The position numbers were made by a program, and so were the translations under genes. 6,761 nucleotides of DNA from CALEUX01 sp037439945 (lineage in GTDB: Bacteria > Bacteroidota > Bacteroidia > Bacteroidales > Marinilabiliaceae). The notes under the pieces were generated by a model. It was not told where the DNA came from and ran no database searches. It saw only the letters and a list, made by a program, of their open reading frames with translations. Where the stretch lies: positions 1-6,761 of the forward strand of contig JBBIVA010000148.1 of NCBI GenBank assembly GCA_037439945.1, read 5' to 3'. Shown one piece after another: positions 1 through 5,159 of this stretch. Positions within the stretch are counted from its first letter, which is position 1. Each line of letters opens with the position of its first letter.

Positions 1-22
1 CGGTAGGGTTAATCCCGGCTAA

Positions 23-50
23 GTCATTAGTTCATTGTCTTTCTAATGAC
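23..50. repeat. 8-bp inverted repeat, role unknown
   Basis: GTCATTAG (23-30) and CTAATGAC (43-50) are perfect inverted copies around a 12-nt spacer. No T-tract follows, so it is not a convincing intrinsic terminator. I see no coding sequence in positions 1-63. This stretch may be the tail of an intergenic region whose gene lies outside the window. Confidence 0.35.
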
Positions 51-63
51 TAATCAGGGTTTA

Positions 64-70
64 TAATTTA
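64..70. repeat. Left target-site duplication of the MITE-like element
   Basis: TAATTTA lies directly outside the left terminal inverted repeat and is repeated exactly at 288-294, directly outside the right one. A perfect 7-bp direct repeat flush with both ends is the expected footprint of transposase-mediated insertion. The motif is AT-rich, so a chance match is less unlikely than for a mixed sequence. Confidence 0.65.
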
Positions 71-287
71 TCACTACTGTCCGATAAATTTTTCGATAAG
101 ATGCTATAATGCCAACTAATTGAGGTGTCCCTACAGGACACTGAAAATTGGGGTCGATTCATCTTTACCGATATTCGGTACCTGACGGCACAGTACCGTT
201 AGGGACTAAAGATCGGTAAAACACTTAATTGAGAATTGAACTTTTGTCATGTTAGTTACAAAACAACTTTTTATCGGATAGTAGTGA
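71..287. mobile_element. MITE-like non-autonomous insertion element, 217 bp
   Basis: The left end TCACTACTGTCCGATAA (71-87) and the right end TTATCGGATAGTAGTGA (271-287) are inverted copies of each other with one mismatch in 17. Both are flanked by the 7-bp duplication TAATTTA. The interior has no meaningful reading frame, so movement would need a transposase supplied from elsewhere. The interior is rich in self-complementary segments: GTGTCC/GGACAC (125-130/136-141), TTTACCGAT/ATCGGTAAA (164-172/212-220) and CGGTAC/GTACCG (176-181/193-198). The combination of short length, terminal repeats, duplication and no coding capacity fits a miniature inverted-repeat element or a deleted insertion sequence. 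The parent family cannot be named from this window; a DDE-type insertion sequence is an inference from the end structure. Confidence 0.7.
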
Positions 288-294
288 TAATTTA
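288..294. repeat. Right target-site duplication of the MITE-like element
   Basis: TAATTTA is an exact direct copy of positions 64-70 and abuts the right terminal inverted repeat. See the left copy for interpretation. Confidence 0.65.
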
Positions 295-350
295 TTCAGT
301 TTGCTTAATTGATTTTACAGCAGCCTTTTACTTTTAAACCTTTTATAATT

Positions 351-1193
351 ATGAAGATAATTATTTTCTTCCTGGGCATTATATCTTTAATTTCGTGCGG
401 AAAAAAACCACAAACATTTTCAGATAATAAATACAACTTAATTAATGTTAAAGGTGGAAAATTCGTGAATAAAAACTCTAATATGTATGGTAAACAGGTA
501 TTTATTCATGATTTTTTAATTGGTAAATTTGAAGTTACCCAAAAAGAGTGGACTGAAATAATGGGAAAAAACCCATCACATTTCAAAGGTGACACCTTTC
601 CGGTTGAGATGGTAAGCTGGTATGATTGTATTGAATTTTGTAACAGGTTAAGTATTAAAGATGGATTGGAACCATTTTACATAATTAATAAAGAAGAGCC
701 CGATAAAGAAAATAAAAGTGAATTCGATGATAAAAAGTGGTTAGTAACATTTAATATAAAAAGTACCAGTTACCGGTTACCATTTGAAATTGAATGGGAA
801 TATGCCGCTAGCGGCGGACAGGAAAGCAAAAACTTTTTTTTCAGTGGGGGAAACAAAATTGATGATGTTGCATGGTATTGGGTTAATTCGGGTGAAAAAA
901 AATTGGAAGGAAACTGGCATTGGGATGTAATCAAAAAAAACAAAAACAGAACTAAAACAACAGGGAGTAAAGTTCCTAATGAGTTGGGGATTTATGATAT
1001 GTCGGGTAATGTAAGGGAGTGGTGTAATGATTGGTTTTCGGACTTTGATGTTCCGGCTGGTAAAGTAAAGGTTCAAAGAGGAGGGGGTTGGATGGGTAGT
1101 GAAGAACGTTGCAAAACGTCGAACAGACATTTTTTTGAGGCAAATGGCTTTGGGCCTGACCAGGGATTAAGACTATGCCGGTCAATTCATTAA
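351..1193 (+). CDS. SUMF1/formylglycine-generating-enzyme-like lipoprotein
   Basis: The 280-residue protein starts with a type II signal peptide: Lys2, a hydrophobic stretch, then lipobox L-I-S-C with the lipidated Cys at 16. This places it in the periplasm, anchored to a membrane. The rest is one SUMF1 (FGE-sulfatase) domain. Landmarks are FEVTQKEW (60-67), PVEMVSWYDCIEFCNRLS (84-101), YRLPFEIEWEYAA (141-153), NELGIYDMSGNVREW (about 210-224), RGGGW (243-247) and a terminal GLRLCRS. I chose ATG 351 because the signal peptide begins there; the frame is also open back to a TTG at 309, which would add 14 residues before the signal. By recalled alignment with human FGE, the first copper-binding Cys (C336) is Gly249 and the second (C341) is Cys254. 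Oxidation of sulfatase cysteines is therefore unlikely. Many Bacteroidetes SUMF1 lipoproteins are structural or surface-associated, and the role of this one is unknown. Confidence 0.88.
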   Translation: MKIIIFFLGIISLISCGKKPQTFSDNKYNLINVKGGKFVNKNSNMYGKQVFIHDFLIGKFEVTQKEWTEIMGKNPSHFKGDTFPVEMVSWYDCIEFCNRLSIKDGLEPFYIINKEEPDKENKSEFDDKKWLVTFNIKSTSYRLPFEIEWEYAASGGQESKNFFFSGGNKIDDVAWYWVNSGEKKLEGNWHWDVIKKNKNRTKTTGSKVPNELGIYDMSGNVREWCNDWFSDFDVPAGKVKVQRGGGWMGSEERCKTSNRHFFEANGFGPDQGLRLCRSIH

Positions 1194-1386
1194 AAAAATA
1201 ATTTAATAAACTCTTATTTACAAATTTATAAATTGTATTACCTAAACTAAAACATTACTAATTGTTTATTAATAACAAATTCAAAATTTGAGATTTTTTT
1301 TAATTTGTTATCCAACTTATGTTCAATAAATCAATAATTTGTTATTAAAAACCATTAAACATTACAATACCTTTTCTTCATCCATA

Positions 1387-1417
1387 TTTGTTGCACACAT
1401 CAATTTTTCTATCTTTG
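1387..1417 (+). promoter_or_regulatory. Bacteroidetes-type promoter of dnaX
   Basis: TTTG (1387-1390) is followed after 19 nt by TATCTTTG (1410-1417). This matches the Bacteroidetes primary sigma consensus of a TTTG-type -33 box and TAnnTTTG -7 box with a 19-21 nt spacer. Transcription would begin near 1424, leaving a leader of about 22 nt before the dnaX ATG. No experiment supports the start site. Confidence 0.65.
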
Positions 1418-1418
1418 T

Positions 1419-1442
1419 AAAACTGCATAAAACAGCAGTTTT
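1419..1442 (+). promoter_or_regulatory. Inverted repeat in the dnaX leader
   Basis: AAAACTGC (1419-1426) and GCAGTTTT (1435-1442) form a perfect 8-bp inverted repeat with an 8-nt loop. It lies between the predicted -7 box and the ATG at 1446. It could be a DNA operator overlapping the transcription start, or an RNA hairpin next to the start codon. Which of these applies, if either, cannot be told from sequence alone. Confidence 0.4.
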
Positions 1443-1445
1443 AGT

Positions 1446-2558
1446 ATGGAATACATAGTTTCTGCCCGAAAATACCGACCAACTACTTTCGATACCGTTG
1501 AGGGACAGGGTAATATTACTGTAACCCTTAAAAATGCTATAAAAAATAAACAATTAGCTCATGCTTATTTGTTTTGTGGCCCCCGTGGTGTTGGAAAAAC
1601 TACCTGCGCCCGGATTTTTGGTAAAACAATTAATTGCCTGAATATTACTCCCGAAATTGAAGCTTGTAATCAATGCGATTCTTGTAAATCATTTAACAGC
1701 AATAGATCATTTAATATTCATGAACTTGATGCGGCAAGTAACAATTCAGTTGATGACATTCGCCTTTTAATAGACAAGGTGCGGGTTCCGCCCCAAATTG
1801 GTAAATACAGTGTGTATATAATAGACGAGGTACATATGTTATCACCTTCGGCTTTTAATGCATTTTTAAAGACTTTGGAAGAGCCACCCGCCCACGCTAT
1901 TTTTATCCTTGCAACAACCGAAAAACATAAAATTTTACCAACCATCTTATCACGTTGCCAAACCTTTGATTTTAACCGCATTACAGTTGAAGTAGCAGTA
2001 GAGTATTTACAGCATGTAGCAAGCCTGGAGGGGATTACGGTAGAAGAGGAGGCCCTTAATGTTATTGCACAAAAAGCAGACGGTGCTATGAGAGATGCAC
2101 TATCAATTTTTGACCAGATCGTTGCTTTTTCGGGTAAAAATATTAGTTACCAACAGGTTATCGATAATTTAAATGTTCTTGATTACGATTATTATTTTAA
2201 ATTGGTTGATGCAATTTTAAGGGAGGATGCAACATCATCACTTCTGATTTTTAACGAAATTTTAAACAAGGGATTTGATGGAAGCCATTTTATTAATGGA
2301 CTTAGCTGTCATTTCAGAGATCTTTTGGTGTGCCGCGATCATCAAACCGTTAACTTGCTCGAAGTAGGTGTTTCAATTAGGCAACGCTATGTTGAGCAGG
2401 CAAAACTATGCGATCAGGATTTTCTTTTCGAAGCCTTAAAAATAACATCAAATTGCGATTTGAATTATAAGGTGGCAAGAAACAAAAGGTTGCATATCGA
2501 ATTTGCATTATTAAGTTTGGCACGTATCCTTACCGAAAAAAAAAAGCTCTTAAGTTAA
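1446..2558 (+). CDS. dnaX: DNA polymerase III subunit gamma/tau, zero-frame (short, gamma-like) product
   Basis: DnaX is the ATPase of the clamp loader that opens the sliding clamp and places it on primed DNA. This frame encodes 370 residues. Visible are Walker A GPRGVGKT (45-52), four zinc-binding cysteines (64, 74, 77, 80), the conserved ELDAAS segment (93-98), Walker B IIDEVHML (125-132), the TLEEPP segment (143-148), sensor 1 ATT (156-158) and the SRC arginine finger (Arg170). Helical lid and collar domains (I-III) follow. The frame stops (TAA 2556-2558) four codons after an A10G run. The end of domain III in E. coli DnaX falls at about residue 368, so this product is close to a natural gamma form. 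The tau part continues in the -1 frame (2546-3130). A promoter and a leader inverted repeat lie just upstream. Identity is certain; whether both forms are made is inference. Confidence 0.95.
   Translation: MEYIVSARKYRPTTFDTVEGQGNITVTLKNAIKNKQLAHAYLFCGPRGVGKTTCARIFGKTINCLNITPEIEACNQCDSCKSFNSNRSFNIHELDAASNNSVDDIRLLIDKVRVPPQIGKYSVYIIDEVHMLSPSAFNAFLKTLEEPPAHAIFILATTEKHKILPTILSRCQTFDFNRITVEVAVEYLQHVASLEGITVEEEALNVIAQKADGAMRDALSIFDQIVAFSGKNISYQQVIDNLNVLDYDYYFKLVDAILREDATSSLLIFNEILNKGFDGSHFINGLSCHFRDLLVCRDHQTVNLLEVGVSIRQRYVEQAKLCDQDFLFEALKITSNCDLNYKVARNKRLHIEFALLSLARILTEKKKLLS
2536..2546 (+). other. dnaX: Probable frameshift/slippage site in dnaX (A10G)
   Basis: Ten A residues followed by G read GAA AAA AAA AAG in the dnaX frame, so the heptamer A AAA AAG (2540-2546) is in the same phase as the E. 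coli dnaX slippery site. A -1 ribosomal shift, or one extra A added by RNA polymerase slippage, joins the upstream frame to the open frame that encodes the tau C-terminus. I see no purine-rich SD-like stimulator just upstream and only weak 4-bp pairings downstream (for example CACC 2568-2571 with GGTG 2585-2588). That favours transcriptional slippage, as known for Thermus dnaX, over the E. coli mechanism. A sequencing or assembly error in the homopolymer (true A11) is the main alternative. Confidence 0.7.
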
Positions 2559-3130
2559 AAGACCAGTCACCAAAAACCAATACAGGTGGCATTATTTCAA
2601 CTTCGCCAATAGCAGGAACAAATACATCAAAAAGCAATCAAAAGCAAATAATTCCATCGGTAATAATTAAGGAATTAATTAATGGAGAAACAGGTAATAA
2701 CAAGGAAAATGATACAGTAACAAATGATACCAGGGTTACTGAGCCTGTTTTAGAATTAAATAAACCGTTTTCAAATGAAGATTTGTTAATTCTATGGAAA
2801 GAGTATTCATATAAAATAGAAAAAGAAAACCCAAGATTATTCAGCATTTTAAATAATCAAAATCCCACCCTTGAAAGCGGAAATAAAATAATTTTGGATT
2901 TGCGCAATCAAATACAAGAAACAGAATTAATTAAGGAAAAACCAGCCTTGATCAATTATCTTAAAAACAGGCTCAGTAACAACACAATTGAGATTATTGC
3001 AAAAGTTGTAACCGAAGTTCAAAATGAGCCAAATGAAGGATTTACAGCATCTGAAAAACTAAATATTATGATACAAAAAAATCCGGCTTTGGCAATGTTG
3101 ATGCAAAATTTTAACCTCGATTTGTATTAA
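2546..3130 (+). CDS. dnaX: DnaX tau-specific C-terminal extension (-1 frame)
   Basis: This frame is open without a stop from the A10G site to TAA at 3128-3130 and encodes 194 residues. Joined to residues 1-367 of the upstream frame it gives a 561-residue protein, within the normal range for full-length Bacteroidetes DnaX. The first 80 or so residues are a Thr/Asn/Lys/Ser-rich linker with little order expected. From about residue 447 of the joined protein a helical domain begins (LWKEYSYKIEKENPRLF) and ends with NPALAMLMQNFNLDLY. Both resemble the start and end of the Bacteroidetes tau C-terminal domain as I recall it. In E. coli the tau C-terminus binds the DNA polymerase alpha subunit and the DnaB helicase. 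This is not an independent gene: the ATG at 2783 lies inside the domain region and has no recognisable ribosome binding site. Confidence 0.85.
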   Translation, partial: ALKLKDQSPKTNTGGIISTSPIAGTNTSKSNQKQIIPSVIIKELINGETGNNKENDTVTNDTRVTEPVLELNKPFSNEDLLILWKEYSYKIEKENPRLFSILNNQNPTLESGNKIILDLRNQIQETELIKEKPALINYLKNRLSNNTIEIIAKVVTEVQNEPNEGFTASEKLNIMIQKNPALAMLMQNFNLDLY

Positions 3131-3184
3131 ATTATATTTATTCATTATCAACAAATTGCCGGCATTTGCCTGATTAAAAAAGTA

Positions 3185-3201
3185 ATCCCGGATAAGGGGA
3201 T
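3185..3201 (+). terminator. Possible weak terminator hairpin after dnaX
   Basis: ATCCC (3185-3189) pairs with GGGAT (3197-3201) around a 7-nt loop, 55 nt after the dnaX stop. Only a short T-run (AAGTTTT) follows, so termination strength is doubtful. The remaining intergenic sequence up to the icd start at 3348 is AT-rich with no clear promoter match; TTTG at 3301-3304 could be a -33 box but has no good -7 partner. Confidence 0.25.
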
Positions 3202-3347
3202 AAGTTTTGAATATTAAATGTGTTTATAATTGACAATAGTTGTAATTGAATTTAAAAGCATAATTTTTAAAACTTCCTCAATAATGAATTAATTGAATTG
3301 TTTGTGTAAAATGATTAGTATTAGAATAATATAAAACCATCAATTTT

Positions 3348-4043
3348 ATGGACAAAATCAAAGTATTAAACCCTGTGGTTGAACTTGACGGGGATGAAAT
3401 GACGCGGATTTTATGGAAAATGATTAAGGAAGAACTGATTCTGCCCTACCTTGATCTTGATATAAAATATTACGACCTGGGAATTGAAAGCCGTGATGCA
3501 ACAAACGACCAAATAACGATTGACGCTGCCCATGCAATCCGCAAATATAATGTTGGGATAAAATGTGCAACTATTACTCCGGATGAAAACCGTGTTGATG
3601 AGTTTGGACTTAAAAGTATGTGGAAATCACCAAACGGTACAATTCGTAATATACTGGGCGGTACCGTTTTTCGTGAACCTATAATAATAAAAAATATACC
3701 CAGATTGGTACCCGGTTGGGAACATCCAATATGTATTGGCCGTCATGCATTTGGAGACCAGTACAGGGCCACTGATTTTGTAGTAAAAGGTAAAGGTAAG
3801 TTAACCATTACCTTTACCCCTGAAGATGGAAGCGAGGGACAGTCATTTAACGTATATGATTTTGATGGTGACGGTGTTGCCCTGGCAATGTATAATACTG
3901 ATGAGAGTATATCAGGGTTTGCTCACAGTTGTTTCAACCAGGCCATAATGAAAAAATGGCCCCTGTATTTATCTACAAAAAATACAATCCTTAAAAAATA
4001 TGACGGCCGCTTTAAAGATATTTTTCAGGATATCTTTGAAAAG
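3348..4043 (+). CDS. icd: NADP-dependent isocitrate dehydrogenase, eukaryotic (IDH1-like) type, 3' end lost in gap
   Basis: The enzyme converts isocitrate to 2-oxoglutarate and CO2 in the cytoplasm, making NADPH. The 232 residues present align almost without gaps to the N-terminal half of human IDH1/IDH2-type enzymes (about 410 residues), not to the E. coli-type enzyme. Visible are ELDGDEMTR (12-20), KCATITPDE (72-80), WKSPNGTIRNILGGTVFRE (residues from 92), IGRHAFGDQYRATDF (130-144) and STKNTILKKYDGRFKDIFQ. Substrate residues Thr77, Ser94, Arg100, Arg109, Arg132 and Tyr139 keep human IDH1 numbering, and catalytic Lys211 matches human Lys212. The metal-binding aspartates and NADP-contacting loop would lie in the missing part. 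The frame runs into the N gap, and the bases after the gap belong to another gene, so about 170-180 residues are absent because of the assembly. ATG 3348 matches the family N-terminus. Confidence 0.96.
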
Positions 4044-4143
4044 NNNNNNNNNNNNNNNNNNNNNNNNNNNNNNNNNNNNNNNNNNNNNNNNNNNNNNNNN
4101 NNNNNNNNNNNNNNNNNNNNNNNNNNNNNNNNNNNNNNNNNNN
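4044..4143. other. Assembly gap of 100 N
   Basis: There are exactly 100 N, the usual placeholder for a gap of unknown length. The true gap must hold the last roughly 170-180 codons of icd plus any spacer, so it should be at least about 520 bp if the join is right. Confidence 0.95.
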
Positions 4144-4148
4144 TTTTT

Positions 4149-4883
4149 TCACTGTCCTAATGCTCTTTTTATCATCATTTCACATTCTGCAACAATTTCA
4201 TCACCATTTTTGCCCAGTGGTTCAATTGGGTCCAGCACTGTATAATTTAATCTTTCGCCAAATTGTAAAGGGAAATAGCCCTTTTTCATAAACTTTGAGT
4301 GACCATCAATTACAAAAGGTACAACTATGGCCGAAGGTGATGTTTTGAGCAATGTTTTTATGCCTGCCTCCTGAAAAGTTCTTACTTTTCCATATTTACT
4401 ACGGGTACCCTCAGGAAAAATACAGGCTGCATAGTTATTGGTTTCAATTAGCTTTCCAAGCCTTATTATTTCTCTAATCGACTGGGCGCCATTTTTCCGG
4501 TCGATTAAGGCCGACCCACTGTTACGCAAGTTATATGAAATACTGGGGATATTTCTTGAAAGTTCAATTTTGGAAATAAACTTTGGGTGCCAGTAATCAA
4601 ATCCATGAACAATGGCTTGTATATCAAATAGTGATTGATGGTTGGAAACAATTATCAAAGGTCTGCCTAAAGGAATTTTTTCAAATCCTGAAAACTTAAT
4701 TCTGGTCCCTAAAATGTGTAAAATTTTTATCAGCAAAAAATTTAAAAAACCTACACACTTTTTATGTGCATGGTAACCGCCAAAATATTTTGATAATACC
4801 TGTAATGGGTGAAATATTCCCAAAAGTAACCCAAAACAAAAATAATATACGGGTGATAATACATACCCCATCACAACTCTCAT
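4149..4883 (-). CDS. plsC: 1-acyl-sn-glycerol-3-phosphate acyltransferase (PlsC family)
   Basis: The family transfers an acyl chain to lysophosphatidic acid to make phosphatidic acid at the inner membrane, the second acylation of phospholipid synthesis. The 244-residue protein has an N-terminal membrane segment (about 6-26), the catalytic motif NHQSLFD (81-87; His82 and Asp87 form HX4D), a motif II region ending in ALIDR (about 105-129), the substrate-binding FPEGTRS (156-162) and VVPFVI (187-192). The frame is open to an ATG at 4961. I prefer the ATG at 4883 (or the one at 4871) because family members begin just before the membrane segment, and because a promoter-like -7 box overlaps the 4961 codon. 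The gene converges on icd across the gap, with its stop only 5 nt from the Ns, and is divergent from the lyase gene. Related PlsC-fold acyltransferases act on other lipids (for example ornithine lipids), so the substrate is inferred. Confidence 0.9.
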   Translation of the reverse strand: MRVVMGYVLSPVYYFCFGLLLGIFHPLQVLSKYFGGYHAHKKCVGFLNFLLIKILHILGTRIKFSGFEKIPLGRPLIIVSNHQSLFDIQAIVHGFDYWHPKFISKIELSRNIPSISYNLRNSGSALIDRKNGAQSIREIIRLGKLIETNNYAACIFPEGTRSKYGKVRTFQEAGIKTLLKTSPSAIVVPFVIDGHSKFMKKGYFPLQFGERLNYTVLDPIEPLGKNGDEIVAECEMMIKRALGQ

Positions 4884-4958
4884 ATGCAGAAAAATTAGTT
4901 TGGCAAAAAAACAACAAAATTTTCTACGGGGCAAATGATTACCTAAATTCATCAACCG

Positions 4959-4987
4959 CAAATTTAACCAGTTTCATATTAATAAAA
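4959..4987 (-). promoter_or_regulatory. Candidate Bacteroidetes promoter for plsC
   Basis: On the minus strand TAAATTTG (4966 down to 4959) fits the TAnnTTTG -7 box exactly. TTTT (4987-4984) lies 17 nt upstream as a weak -33 box. Transcription from about 4953 would leave a leader of about 70 nt before the ATG at 4883 and would exclude the ATG at 4961. The -33 match and spacing are poor. Confidence 0.35.
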
Positions 4988-5159
4988 GTAATTACCCTGA
5001 AAAATTTAAAATCAACTAATATAAATTCATTTTTAACAGGACGAAATAAAAACTGACAAAAAAGTGATAAATAATTATATTTTGATACCAAAAAGAAACA
5101 ATAATTAACTATTTTAGGAAAATATATTAATATTTAAAACCTATATCTTAAAACAAATT

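Noticed and set aside
309..350. TTG start giving 14 extra residues on the SUMF1 lipoprotein
   Set aside because: The lipoprotein signal peptide begins at the ATG at 351; the extension would bury it and has no family support.
777..1185. Minus-strand frames of 117 and 69 codons
   Set aside because: They lie inside the SUMF1 coding region, show no recognisable domain, and are explained as reverse-strand shadows.
1362..1553. Minus-strand 63-codon frame over the dnaX start
   Set aside because: It crosses the dnaX promoter and N-terminus and has no family resemblance.
2783..3130. Independent 115-residue gene downstream of dnaX
   Set aside because: The same frame is open back to the A10G run and the sequence resembles the DnaX tau C-terminus, so it is treated as part of dnaX.
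4144..4245. Plus-strand frames continuing icd across the Ns
   Set aside because: The bases after the gap are antisense to plsC and do not match any IDH sequence; the frames exist only because N codons do not stop translation.
4766..5056. Plus-strand 96-codon frame antisense to the plsC N-terminus
   Set aside because: It has no domain and low-complexity Asn/Lys-rich composition, and it overlaps a well supported gene and its upstream region.
5071..5159. Promoter of the lyase gene
   Set aside because: Several near matches to TAnnTTTG exist (for example around 5076-5084), but none is exact with a good -33 partner, so no single site can be called.
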